From: Acanthopleura granulata | Lineage: Eukaryota; Mollusca; Polyplacophora; Chitonida; Chitonidae | Direction: 5' to 3' | NCBI GenBank assembly: GCA_016165875.1 | Contig: JABBOT010000001.1 | Coordinates: 47,594,625-47,658,624 of the forward strand | Length of the DNA: 64,000 nucleotides | In this document: positions 1-11,640 of the stretch, one piece after another | How positions within the stretch are numbered: the stretch's first letter is position 1 | Layout of the letters: every line of letters begins with the position of its first letter | Notes under the pieces: generated by a model | The model's database searches: none | What the model saw: the letters and a program-made list of their open reading frames with translations, nothing else | What the model was told of the DNA's origin: nothing | Translations under genes and position numbers: made by a program

Positions 1-299
1 CTTTCAAAGTTGCAAAGTGTTCTAACTTAACGACACCGTAGGGTATTTACACAAGCTATAGCTTTCCCGTTACGCCGGTTTCTCAAAGCACGTCTTAAAT
101 CCGGAGATTTCTCGATGCTATTCCAATCAGGCCGCCTATATAATGTCTCCATGATGTCCCTTGGTGTTATCCTCGTGAAGTTTTCCTGATTCGACATCTG
201 GTGTACGCAACGGGGAAAGTGTAAGTCTTCTTCAAAATGTTAATGTGTTTGGCTGTGTTGGGATTACAACAAACTAACCTCTCCCGTTATGTCGGTTTC

Positions 300-680
300 T
301 CAAAGCAATCCCGATGTTCCCGGATATTATGCAAGTTTATCCGCCGATGTCTTCCTGATGTTCCCCGATGTTATACCACTTTGACTGCCGATGTCTTCCC
401 GATGTTCCCCGATGTTATACCACTTTGACTGCCGATGTCTTCCCGATGTTCCCCGATGTTATATGTCGATTTCACCGCCGGCGTTCCTCAACGTTATGCT
501 GATTTGACCTACGATATATCTTGCTGATTCTCCCCAATATGCCAATTTGACAGCGGACGTTCGCCGATGTTATCCAGGTTTGACTGCCAGTGTCTCAACG
601 ATGTCCCCAGAGTTATCCCAAGTGGACGGCCGATGTCTTCTCGGTGTTACCTGATGTTATCTCGACAATACGCATTCCCA
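300..680. repeat. Minisatellite, CCGATGTCTTCCCGATGTTC-type
   Basis: Near-perfect direct repeats of about 44 bp (CCGATGTTATACCACTTTGA followed by CTGCCGATGTCTTCC) between 340 and 470, decaying to 680. A longer repeat of about 220 bp is also present: TCCCGTTAYGYCGGTTTCTC occurs near 65 and near 283. Confidence 0.8.
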
Positions 681-1769
681 ATTTGACATGCATTGAGGAA
701 CTTGTGGAATGCAGGACGGGAAAGTAAGAGTGTTCTTTGACTTGTGACTGTGTTTTGCTGTGCTCAGGCCTTCACATTAACGTTCTCACATTGTATGTCA
801 TAGACCAACAAGGTTCCTTTTGACATGTACAAGAAAACAGTGTCTTAGTTCAGTGTTTCATTATATAGCATAGGCATACATGAAGATGTTGGTGACATAA
901 TTTTGTCAGAAATAGGAAATACTTGAAATCATCCGCATTACCATGAAATGTCACTAAGCAATGAGCAGATAACCGACAGAGCATGCGCATTATCAGGACC
1001 CCGTTCGTATATATGAGTAACTTCGCTTTATCCCTGATGTATCTTAATATATTCAAAGAATATCTCTGTATCTTCGAAACATTTCAAAAGCCACAGAATA
1101 TAACAAGTTCGACTTTATAAAATAATCAGTAATCAATAACCCATGGGCTATATGATAGATGTATCGAGACGGTCTATAACATATAACAAATTATTCGTTT
1201 TGACCGCTATAATTAAAGAAAACGATGACATCTGCTTCTCACGGTCAAGATAAATGCTCTGAAATGCCGATTCAATGTTCCACATTATTATAGAACTTTG
1301 GAAACGTTTAAATTTCACTTTCCTCTCTGGATATTTTGATAGACATCTATAGGATTGTTTGGAAAAAACCTCCCTGCAAAATAATTTCAGTTTTGATTTT
1401 AGGTCGTCTGCTTTAAGGAGACGGTGCTCTGCGTTGGTTTTATACACCCTCAAACTTAATTAAGCACCTCCCGTGATTTTCACTGTTTCGATTTTGTACA
1501 CATGTGATTAATGTTTTGCTGTATTAAAAGAGCGCAAGATATGATTGGTTGTGAACCGTGTGGCCCTTTGGCTAATGAAAAACGAAAAAATGATTCGAAT
1601 TAATGTGTTTTAATGACAAAACACATGCATTTCTGTCATCACTGGTTTTGATGTGAAATAATGGTTTTACAAGTCCGGTTCTGAAGTGAGTAGTGTTGAA
1701 GCAATAATTGAAATTACTCAATGAAAACGTCATTTGATATCTCATAAAGCGTTTTACGTCAATATCGGG
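681..1769. other. Intergenic, nothing identified
   Basis: AT-rich sequence with no splice-bounded exon or repeat that I can support. Confidence 0.6.
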
Positions 1770-2017
1770 TGTATCCGCCGTGTGCCTGGATGACAGCCTG
1801 AGCCCTTCTCCTCACCCGTCAGCCTCCTGATTCCTTGGCCTGCACTGAGCACCGATCTCAACCCTGTGAGCGTGTCTGGGACATGGCTGGTCGACGTGTG
1901 CAAGGAAGGGATCCACCTGTACATGATGTGGCCCAACTGGATGCTGCCTTGCACGAGGAATGGGAACGACTTTCTCTTCAGAGTGTCAGGAGGCTGACAG
2001 GTGGTATATATTTTTAA
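1770..2017 (+). pseudogene. Decayed Tc1/mariner-type transposase, C-terminal remnant
   Basis: The plus strand reads CERVWDMAGRRVQGRDPPVH and DVAQLDAALHEEWERLSLQSVRRL, which matches the end of the DDE domain in Tc1-like transposases (pattern P..L.P.E..WD...R.......P....L...L..EW). Just upstream, ...TDLNPVS appears in another frame, so there is at least one frameshift in the catalytic core. The N-terminal helix-turn-helix and the first two catalytic Asp are missing. Non-functional fragment; the matching terminal inverted repeats were not located. Confidence 0.75.
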
Positions 2018-3009
2018 CTGCTCTAATAACCAAATTATCAAACTGTACCGTAAAATCGAAGTCAGTGCTTCATTCTTTATGTTTTTAATTGCCGTAATTC
2101 CTGTATTATCAGACTGTTGCGCACATTATCTGTTGAGGTTAGTGTTAACACTAATTGCTTTCTTTAAACCCGCACATGCTTTATATATGTATTCATTACA
2201 TATCGCCACACTCAAGGTTGTTTCACTTTTACGATGGCGGTGGGTAGAGAAAACCGCCCCTCGGTTAAACTACATACCTTTAACTGTACCATATTGGTGG
2301 AATACCGGTATTTCATCCAGAACATACCGATTTTTGCCATCGAGGAATTCAAGCACAACGGGAACGATGAATGTAGAGAAAAAAATTCCGTGTTCAATTT
2401 AAATTGAAACCACGTCTCTTGTAACCCAGATGTTTAAAGGAAAGGACCTTAACCACGCAATGGGGAACTTTTCCCGCCTATATATAATTCGGGTCAAAGC
2501 TGTGTAGTGTATTGTTCTTTCCTGCATTTACGCTGAGGTTTTTTTTTTCTTTGTCGTTTTCTTTTCTTTTCTTTTTTTTTGTGCGCGAACTTTTAACATG
2601 CTATACTCATGCAATGCACGAGTACAACGGTCAAGTCAGCCTGGGACCGAATCGCCATTGCGCGACGAAATGGTTCCCCATTGCCCAACTAGGCAGTAAA
2701 AAATACTTGAGTATTTGGCCAAATAAATGAAAACTTAGCTATTTGAAAACTTTTTCTTGTGCTTTGTGGTGTTTTAAGTACATACAGTTTAGTATTGAAC
2801 AGTATTCTGGACGTAAACCGTAATTAGCCAACATTTAAAAAGCGTCGATGATCAAGGGATATAAAACGACTCGATCAGTAACAGTGACTTGTTCAGTAAG
2901 GTCCCATAAGCGAATTCAGTTCAGTCAGAGATACTTCACCAATCAAAAGGTTTGTTGAGTCACTATATGCATAGGAAGTGCCTGTGATTTACTCTTCGAG
3001 AATCAGTCA
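2018..3009. other. Intergenic, T-rich tract only
   Basis: A poly-T/CT tract at 2538-2580 is the only feature seen. No upstream globin exon recognised here. Confidence 0.55.
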
Positions 3010-3285
3010 TTATATTTATTTATTCATTTGAATGGTGCTTTACGCCGTACTAAAGAATATTTCACTCATACAATGACGGCCAGCATTATGGTGGGAGGAA
3101 TCCGGGCAGAGCCCGGAGGAAACCCACAACCATCCGAAGGTTGCTGGCGGACCTTCCCACGTATGGCCGGAGAGGAAGCCAGCATGAGATGGGCTTGAGT
3201 TCACAGCGACCCCTTTGGTAAGAGACACGGGGTTACAACGCCGCGCTGGTGAGCTAACCCCCTCGACCACGGGGGCCCCCGTTGC
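3010..3285 (-). mobile_element. tRNA-headed SINE, near full length
   Basis: Most complete copy of the window's main SINE, on the minus strand. From the tail: TATTTATTTATTCATTTG, then the conserved body (GAATATTTCACTCATACAAT, CAGCATTATGGTGGGAGGA, GGTTGCTGGCGGACCTTCCC), then a head of about 90 bases with a TGGTCGAGGGGGTTAGC A-box-like and a GAGTTCAAG-type B-box-like element (here GTGAACTCAAG), as in tRNA-derived SINEs transcribed by RNA polymerase III. Confidence 0.85.
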
Positions 3286-4125
3286 AATCATCCAGAGCGT
3301 GTTCAAATCACTACTCTGAGCGATCTGCCGATAGAGATCAGACGCTATCGCCAATCAGCCCATCGTTGCTACTTTCTGTGAGGTTTGAAATAAGGGAATC
3401 ATACGTTTGGAAGAGACTCGTGTGTGATTCATGGCTTAATGGCTTTTGTTTCTTTTACGGCAGCTCACGGTGATCGAGGTCCATTATAAACCAACTCTCT
3501 TATGACTTCACATCATTCAAATAGTGACATTTTACAACGTCATCCTACCTTGGGAGCTTTAAGTATCTAGTCTATTTTATTATATGATGTCAGAAGTATG
3601 TACAAAAATAAAAATAAGTATTGAACACTGGACATAATCCTTCTTCTTGTAATGCACAATGGATGGTATATTAAATCTCGGAAACAGGCGATTTTACCGT
3701 CTTGGAATTCTGTGCTGATGTATTATGGGAAAATTATATTGGGGCAAAAAGCTGTCGCGCTCAAACTCAAACGATCAGTTAGCTGTTGGATAAAGCAACT
3801 AGATTTGCCGCATTACCCAAGACTGTCCATTCAGTTGAGGTTTAATCGGCGTCTGATTCAACAACAATGCGAAAGATTATTTCTCCCAAATCCCTCAATA
3901 TTGTGTCGTTCTCTAAATTCAGCTAAAATGCTGGTCGCCCTCATATATGTGAAATATATTCTTGAGGGCGGCGTAAAACTGCAAACAGATAAGTAAAATA
4001 TATCAATATCACTGCGTTGGCTAATCAGATTGCAGGTAACAATCAAGTCTAGACTACAATATATAATCTCTTCTCTTTGTACGGTACTTGTGGTGACGTA
4101 TAACGTATTTTATTCTATGTTTCAG
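3286..4125. other. Presumed globin intron or 5' flank
   Basis: Should contain, or lead to, the E7/F8 exon of the globin gene, but no segment with the expected His-containing helices was found. Confidence 0.5.
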
Positions 4126-4323
4126 CGCCTTTGGCCAGCTATAGACTTCGGATTAAAGGAAGTGTTGCAAGATGTGTACACGAAAGAAGTGAAAGACGCC
4201 TGGAAACAGATATTCATGTACATTATTACTAAAATGAAGGAAGGCATGACTAGAGCGAGGTTGTTGGACCGAGAGCTGTCCAAATCTCACAGCGAGGAAT
4301 ACTCCCATATCTCAGCGCACTGA
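4126..4323 (+). CDS. Globin last exon (helices G to H)
   Basis: Preceded by the acceptor TATTCTATGTTTCAG and read in phase 0, it encodes RLWPAIDFGLKEVLQDVYTK and EVKDAWKQIFMYIITKMKEGM, the classic end of a globin: helix G, the FTPEV-like turn (here YTKEV) and helix H. The exon begins 19 residues before the T of this turn, the same spacing as after the second intron of vertebrate beta-globin, so this is the ancient G7.0 phase-0 intron. A 24-residue extension follows MKEGM before the TGA at 4321-4323. The heme-binding E7/F8 exon should lie upstream, but no matching segment was found in 1-4125, so the gene may start outside the window, have a long intron, or be a remnant. No AATAAA was seen in the 500 bases after the stop. 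Confidence 0.75.
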   Translation, partial: RLWPAIDFGLKEVLQDVYTKEVKDAWKQIFMYIITKMKEGMTRARLLDRELSKSHSEEYSHISAH

Positions 4324-4631
4324 GCAGCATATACAAGAGCTTCCATGCCTTTGAACTCTGGCTGCTTCTGTGGTTCTATGTTGCTTTTGCACATAAAACA
4401 CCTGACATCGGCTTTAAAGCGCCACGATGTGCTTCTCAGACTGAAGGATGCACTGAAAGCTAAGATCACTTCAGGTTAACAAATTATAAGGTTTTCCAAA
4501 TTTAAATCGTGTTTGTATATATGAGGTACCGAATCAAAGCTCTAAAAACAGACAGGATTGTATTATTCAACGAACAATTTAAAGAGTACACGTCATAACG
4601 TGAGCATTGTGTTAGTTCTTCATGTCGTTAC

Positions 4632-4745
4632 AGTAACTTGGGTTCCTATGGCCAATTGGGATCGTATGGCCGATTGGGGTCCTTTCATCGATTGGGATCC
4701 AATGATCGATTAGGGTCCTATGCCAGATTGGGTTCATATGGCGAA
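4632..4745. repeat. Short minisatellite, 18-19 bp unit
   Basis: About six imperfect copies of GATTGGGRTCCTATGGCC. Confidence 0.75.
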
Positions 4746-6044
4746 TGGTTTGTGAGATCGCCTCATCACCTGTTACTGTAAGCACACTGTATATGCCTAA
4801 TGGTCCCAGCTTTCTAAATACTTCTTAGTGAGCTTCAAGCTTACAATGCAGGCGGAAATTTATAAAAATTATCTCAATACTTTTGTGTTGTGTTTTCCGA
4901 GGACTAACCTAGCGCGTTAACGTCAAACGTTACTCATAGTTTCAGTCACCTGGGCAACCTAGTCATAAAATATCCTTCATCCATTTTAGACTAAATTCTA
5001 CATTATCCTATACATTTTGATCATCCAACCTATAGCTGAACTTTGTTACGGTGTTTTATGCTCTAAGCCTTTGGCCCAGGCAACTTTTATCATTCTCGGG
5101 CCACTCGCATGAATTCTCTATACTAGATTTTTATTATACATGTATTTCCTTATGAAACCCTTTTTTCTAACGTTTCGAACCCTCGAATGTCGTTGAGAAG
5201 CGTATCATGTGAATATAGTTTCAACAGTCGTTTTTCTTTTTCCATTCATCACCATATACTACAAAATGCCAGTGTATGCTTCTGTTACACCTCGTTCTAT
5301 AATTCTTGTATTTTACATTGTTATGGAACATTGTATTGGCTGCACTGTGAATTGCACACAAGGTATGTTGAAGGTAATTCATCTCTGCTTTAGAGAGTTG
5401 TGACCACAGTTGACAGTGTGTTATAAAAAGAAAAAAACATCAGCGCAGTTTTCGACTGATTTCGTGGTCATGTATAAATGTTGCTTAATTACAAAGACCC
5501 GGCCTTACAAAATGACGTGTGCTGTTACAAATGGTGACATTGTACTTTGGACTACTGTAGTAGGCCTATGTTTCTAGTGGGATTCTATGTCACACACGTG
5601 TACACGCACATGTTCTGTGAATACACCATCGACCTCAGCTTTTCTTCATAGGAAACCTGCGAATACATGGTGATGGGAATGGGCGAATTTGAGGGTCTCA
5701 GTTAAGGAAAGATATCTTGTCACAGAATGAATTATATATGTTAAATATAAGTTACTTTTAAAAGTGTCCGTATTTGTATGTACTAAATTTTTCAAGATGA
5801 ACTCAGCATTGAACGACAATTTAGCGACTGGTCATTGGAGTTCATAACCTTTATGTTTTTGCATTGTACCCTTATTTACAGATTAGATTTTCTATGAACT
5901 CATACATACAGGTTATAAAAAAATGGAAGACTGCTAGGTGTTGCCTAAAATGAAAACACTTATGTTATTAATGATGTTAAATGCGCTTGCGTGCAAAGAC
6001 CAGGGACCAACAGTTTTATTGTCAGATGAGACTGAACATTAGCC

Positions 6045-6470
6045 AAGTCCTTTCTTCAGGGACGCCATTCGTTACGTGTTTAAGCTGTAGCAGTGTCCTT
6101 GTGAAATTATCTTCTCCATTAGAGATATAATCCGCTATGTTAAATGTACAACTATCTACAAGTAAACTAAAGTCAACCTTTTCTTTAGAGACACCAACTG
6201 TTGTAAATAAGCTGGGACACTGTCTTCGTGAGATTAGTCCTTCCTCTGGACGCCATGCAACCAGAACGTAAAAATTCAGCAGTAGCTTCGAGGATTCAGT
6301 CCTTCCACTAACCGGTATGTAAGCCTAGATCATGAAATCAGTCCTTCCTTTACGGACGCCATCTGGTACAAAAGCCGTAGCAGCAGTCTCCCGAAATCGG
6401 TCCTTCCTTTAGGTGCGCCATACGGGGTGTAAACTATAGCAGTATCGTTGTGAAATCAGCTGTTACAATT
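6045..6470. repeat. Degenerate tandem repeat, about 65-70 bp unit
   Basis: Recurring CAGTCCTTCCTTTAGGGACG, CCATNCGGTA, AAGCTGTAGCAGTNTC blocks, about six diverged copies. Confidence 0.7.
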
Positions 6471-7179
6471 ACACAGGAAATGGTCAGAAAAAGCAGACAG
6501 CAATTTATCAAAAGTTGTTATCATGTAGCTTTGAAGGGGCTAAGTTTAAGTGACAGCGTAAACGCCACACAAAGTGCTCAGATGACGTCAATGACTTGTG
6601 TATTAAGTGAAAATAATAGATCTCTTTTGAGGCAATTATTCATCCGTGATTGAGTTCACTATCGTTTGCTTGTCAATCCCCCGAGCTGGCTGCAAGCTAC
6701 AGGACTACAAACAATAAATACGCAAGAAACAACTAAGACTTATGTCAGAATATGCTCACCCATGGGTGATAGGGCCGATAGATAATTTCTGGTTAGCCGG
6801 AAGTAATGACTCACTGCACTGCGCACTTGACAGACTTGTATACACATGGATATATGCAACATTTAATTGACTGGTCACTATCTAGTGAAAATCTACATGA
6901 TCCACTGAAATTTATAGTAACAATTAACACAAATCGGTTTTCAACGAGAGTTGAAACACAGTTGCATTGTGTGACTTAGATCTATATTTCATGAACCAAT
7001 CTTCACCTGTGTATTATTCATGTACATGACAAAATGTCAGTTCATACGCCTCATGGACTCTCCGCAAACGCAACGTCGCAGCGAGGCAAGAAGAAACCCC
7101 TATCATTAGTATTTTATTCTGCTTTCGTCTACACATCAACCTGACCGCTGCAATATGGATGGTATAGGTCTATTTATGA

Positions 7180-7322
7180 GAGAGTGCCAGCAACCTGCGG
7201 ATGGTCATGGGTTCCACCATTGGCTCTTGCCAATTTCCTCCAACCATAATGTTGGCAGCCGACGTATAAGTGAAATATTCTTGAGCACAGCATAATATAC
7301 CAATCAGATAAATAAATAAATG
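7180..7322 (+). mobile_element. SINE, 5'-truncated copy
   Basis: From GCCAGCAACCTGCGGATGGT through ATAAGTGAAATATTCTTGAG to the AAATAAATAAAT tail; the tRNA-like head is missing. Confidence 0.85.
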
Positions 7323-7454
7323 TATTCAGGAGAAAATCGTAAAATACCAAGCAAAAAAATATACTGGATGGGGTCGTGTAGCAATGTTGTCCCGGCTTCA
7401 TTACTTTGAATTGAAGTGGACCAGAGGTTGTGAAGCTGTGTCATCAAGCTCGGA

Positions 7455-7562
7455 ATGGTGTTGGGGTTCCCTGGGCCCCGACCCGTCTTCTCACACTATA
7501 ACGCTGGCCACTGTCGTATTTAAGTGAAATATTCCTGAATCAGGAGTCAAACATCAACCAAT
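7455..7562 (+). mobile_element. SINE, diverged fragment
   Basis: Short body piece (ATAACGCTGGCCACTGTCGT, AAGTGAAATATTCCTGAATC) 130 bases after the previous copy in the same orientation; tail lost. Confidence 0.65.
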
Positions 7563-8600
7563 TGACAGTCCTAGCTGAAATGTTTGACAGTAATAAGTGT
7601 GGTGCAATACATATTCTTTTCTATACTCATAATATTTTTTCAAGAAAGAAACTGCAGTTCGTTCAAATTACACATTTCGCAGCAGGTTAAATTACCACTT
7701 TCCATGCTGTTACAGTTTAAGCCACAATTCTATGTGGAGACTAACATAAGTGAAAAATACCCAGAGACTTTTAAGTACAGTATTGAGCAATATTAAATGA
7801 TATATTGCATGAACGTATATATATATAAACTGAATTTCTTGCTCTATAAATATCAGTTGATGGCACAATATGCCAGGTAGCAGTTTTGAGTGTACAGAAT
7901 GGGCCATGGGTGAGATGAACAGAAGTCAAGTGGGGATATATGCCTATGTTACTGAGCAATGATGGTCCAAGATTATTCTTATTCTAACTTTTGTGTGTAT
8001 TTTTTTTCACCATAAAACTACGCTCAATTCCACTGAATGTTTCATGTGTCACAAAGAAATGACACTGAATTTCGACTTCCAAGGCACAGTGCTTCAGTAC
8101 AAGAAGACACATCCTTGTTTACTGTTAGGCCCAGATTTCTCATGGTCACTTAAAGCTGCTATCTGACTTATGCTATCCGTTAGTATTGTGCAAAGAGTAA
8201 CCCTTTGTGATAAACTCTCAAAAACCATTCAAAAGTATTCATGAATAATTTTTAATTATTCATTTATCAATGTCATATGTATAGTCCCATATAACCTTTC
8301 ACAAGAGCACTACTGCCGGTCATGAAAAATTAGCTGTAGATCAGACAAAATAAAAAGTAAGGAACACATAATTTTCGTTACATCCCAAAATGGTATAAAA
8401 AACAGAGCTCTAAAAGGAAAGCAAAACAGAAAAATGGCAAGCTTTATGGCCCATGTTTTCCTATGACTTGTTAACGCTCCCATCCATAAATGTTTAAGAA
8501 TTTGCACAATAATACCAAACATACAAACACTACCATCAGTCAATGTGTGGTATTTGTAGTGCTCATGTAGTTTTGTCTCATCCTAGTTTTGTGTGGATTC

Positions 8601-9675
8601 TACACCTACTGGACTTATTTACCACACCAGAATGAGCACCTATTAGTCAGATTACCACATCAGTATAAGCACCCATTAGTCAGGTTACCACACAAGAATG
8701 ACCACCCATTAGTCAGATTACCACATCAGTATGAGCACCCATTAGTCATTGAGCACTGAGCACTCATTAGTCTTATCAGTATGAGAACCTATTAGTCAGA
8801 TTATCACAATAGTATGAGCACCCATTAGTCAGATTACCACATTAGTATGAGCACCGCTTAGTCAGAATACCACATCAGTATGAGAACTCATTAGTTTGAT
8901 TACCACATTAGTATGAGCACCCAGTAGTCAGGTTACCACATTACCATGAGCACCTATTAGATCACCACATCAGTATGAGCACCCATTAATCAGGTTATCA
9001 CACAAGAATGAGCATCTAATAGTCAGATTACCACGTCAGTATGAGCACCCATCAGTCAGATTACCACACTAGTTTGAGCACTCATTAGTTTGATTACCAC
9101 ATTAGTATGAGCACTTATTAGATTACCACATCAATATGAGCACCCATTAGTTTGATTACCACATTAGTATGAGCACCTATTAGTCAGATTAACACATCAG
9201 TAGGAGCACCTATTAGTCAGATTACCACATTAGTATGAGCACCTATAAGCCGGATTACCACACAAGAATGAGCATCCATTAATCAGATTACCACATCAGT
9301 ATGAGCACCCATTAGTTAGATTACCACATCAGTATGAGAACCTATTAGTTTCATTACCACATCAGTATGAGCACCCATTAGTCAGATTACCACATTAGTA
9401 TGAGCACCCATTAGTTTGATTACCACATTAGTATGAACACCTATTAGATTACCACAGCTCTATGAGCACCCATCAGTCAGATTATCACATTACTATGAGC
9501 ACCTATTAGATCACATCAGTATGAGGACCCATTAGTCAGGTTACCACACAAGAATGAGCACTGCTTAGTCAGATTACCACATCAATATTAGCACTCATTA
9601 GTCAGATTACAACATTAGTATGAGCACCCATTAGTCAGATTACCACATCAGTAGGAGCACCCATTAGTCAGATTG
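8601..9675. repeat. 33-bp minisatellite, about 1.07 kb
   Basis: Roughly 30 copies of a unit reading CAGTATGAGCACCCATTAGT then CAGATTACCACAT, with frequent TTAGTATGAG and TTTGATTACC variants and some shortened units. Adjacent copies differ, so it is an old, still ordered array. Confidence 0.95.
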
Positions 9676-10357
9676 CCAAAAGTCTTGAAAATGTTTATAA
9701 ACAGCGACATACTAAATGTTATGAAGTTATTATACGATGTAATAGCTATCACATAACCTTTAACAATGATCTTCCATCAACATAACTCCACATATGTACA
9801 ACCACAAATGTAACTCATGTTAAACACTAACAGTGCTATCACAAAAAAGTACCTTATCATCATTACTACGATAAACAAGAAACGTGTAACCTGGCAATGA
9901 AATTCCACCACCATAACATACAAGTTCTTTATAAATTAGACAATAATCATTCTCACAAAAAGTCTCTCCCAAAAGGCTTGCCTTATTGTGCAGTCTGTAA
10001 ACAGGCTAATGATATGAAGCATAAGTTTGAACCATGGACACTAGAAAACAAATATCTCATACATGTAGATAAAGTGAACAAAACAATCAAAAGTTTAATT
10101 TGTAACTCATCACAAATTCATTTAACAAATACATCTACATGCACTACGATGGTCTGTATATTAGAGTATCACTGAACAAAACACACAAAAGCAGCAACCT
10201 TCAGCCCAAGTCTGACTAAAATGGCTGTAACTTTGTTAAAAATTAACAAAACAACATGGATTTGATCTTTACCAGTACAAATGTACTAGGTTGCTTAACA
10301 AATAGATCAGTTTGTTATGTAGCTTAATATCACTATACCACTGTGCTAATTGTGGGC
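9676..10357. other. Intergenic, nothing identified
   Basis: AT-rich; the 92-codon open frame at 9897-10175 is Asn/Lys/His-rich and has no recognisable match. Confidence 0.5.
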
Positions 10358-10545
10358 GCTGTGAGTCCATGCTGGCTTCCTCTCCAGCCATAAGTGGGAA
10401 GGTCTGCCAGCAACCTGTGGATGGTCTTGGGTTTCCCACGGGCTCTGCCCGGTTTCCTCCCACCATAACACTGGCCGCCGTCATATAAGTGAAATATTCT
10501 TGAGTACAGGGTAAAACAGAAATCAAATAAATAAATAAATAGATT
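10358..10545 (+). mobile_element. SINE copy
   Basis: Body and tail intact (CTGCCAGCAACCTGTGGATG, AAGTGAAATATTCTTGAGTA, AAATAAATAAATAAAT); head lost. Confidence 0.87.
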
Positions 10546-10644
10546 AATAAATAATACACTTACCACATTTGAGCACTGAACCTAGTCTCCATTTAGACTA
10601 GTAAATGTGCATGTACTGTCCAACTTCCAGCAAAATCCAAGCGC

Positions 10645-11442
10645 TTTATTTTGTATAAAATTAACAAAATTGGAACAAAGCCCAACTTAATATGGAACAC
10701 AAAAATAAAGTTTTCCATTCATCCTCTCTCAATCTTGTAGCCATATGTCACAATACAATACAGGGAGCTATATCAAATCACTGAAATGTAAACTTCAGTT
10801 TACACAGTAAGTGCCTGAATAAAGCATGTAAATTCATAAATTATGTAAATGTAAGATAAACAAGATAGTCAAAATATTTTTACATTGTTTCATATCAATA
10901 TAAAAAATGTTATAATGACACTACAACACTAGCAAGAGTATCCTCTGGCCACTGCTGTATCCCTCACACAGTCCACAGCCTTGAGTATCGTTAGTAACAA
11001 ATTACTATGCTCAGTATTTCTTGCAACTATTTTGGTTATCTACACAGTAAAAAGTTTTGGTGAGTTTTGACACCGACAGGTAATCTGTAATTGAAGCAAA
11101 CTTCATTTTTTATCAGCTCTCGGTTTCATGAAGCACACTTAATAAGCCAAGTAAGCCTTAACTACCATGGCAATGTATGTTACACAGATATGAAGTACAC
11201 TTAGCTAGGTGTTACTCAGCAGACTAAGAATGCTTAGATACATACATCTTATACAAGGCAGATCTCACATGTAAGAAACTTGCTCCAAGTGACCCAGTTT
11301 TGCATCAACACGTGAAGAAGGCACATTCAAGGCACCAGGACTCTCCCAAATCACATCCCAGATGAAGAACAGGTTGTTACAGAAAAGAGATTTTCAAGGT
11401 GAGAAGACAATATCATTGGAAGCACATGTACCAGAGAGGCAT
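10645..11442 (-). other. Probable 3' untranslated region of the membrane protein gene
   Basis: About 800 AT-rich bases without an open frame following the TAA at 11443. A minus-strand AATAAA occurs at 10645-10650. Boundary inferred only. Confidence 0.35.
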
Positions 11443-11640
11443 TTAACAGTAAGATAACCTGTCTTGGGTGTGGGATGCCATGGTTACCACATCAGGAGCT
11501 GGAGACTGTCCACTATACACACTGCTGCCCTCTTCTGTGGAATCATGTGGCTTCAGTTCAGCATTAGGAACAATACCCCTGTCAGGGTCTTCCTCACCCG
11601 GGTCGTTCTCTTCAGAATTATGGAGGTACTCCACTCTGTC
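11443..11640 (-). CDS. Probable terminal exon, acidic cytoplasmic tail
   Basis: Acceptor TTTTCTGTAACTATTCAG, then 65 codons in phase 0 starting DRVEYLHNSEENDPGEEDPD and ending SHTQDRLSYC, then TAA at 11443-11445. It is acidic, Ser/Pro-rich and has Tyr in EYLHN and SVYSGQSP contexts, as in signalling tails of membrane receptors. The other two phases hit stops. Downstream AT-rich sequence to a minus-strand AATAAA at 10645-10650 looks like its 3' UTR. Linkage to the exons at 14-15.5 kb is inferred from strand, order and phase. Confidence 0.5.
   Translation of the reverse strand, partial: DRVEYLHNSEENDPGEEDPDRGIVPNAELKPHDSTEEGSSVYSGQSPAPDVVTMASHTQDRLSYC

Larger units (their letters stand above)
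4324..8600. other. Intergenic apart from listed repeats
   Basis: Only the minisatellites at 4632 and 6045 and the SINE pieces at 7180 and 7455 stand out. Short open frames here lack splice signals or family matches. Confidence 0.55.

Noticed and set aside
3180..3285. tRNA gene
   Set aside because: The A/B-box-like sequences belong to the SINE head; no cloverleaf can be drawn.
8601..9675. CRISPR-like regular repeats
   Set aside because: No conserved repeat separated by unique spacers; the units are contiguous, and the DNA is clearly eukaryotic.
9897..10175. 92-codon open frame as a small gene
   Set aside because: No splice or promoter context, no family match, composition like the AT-rich flanks.
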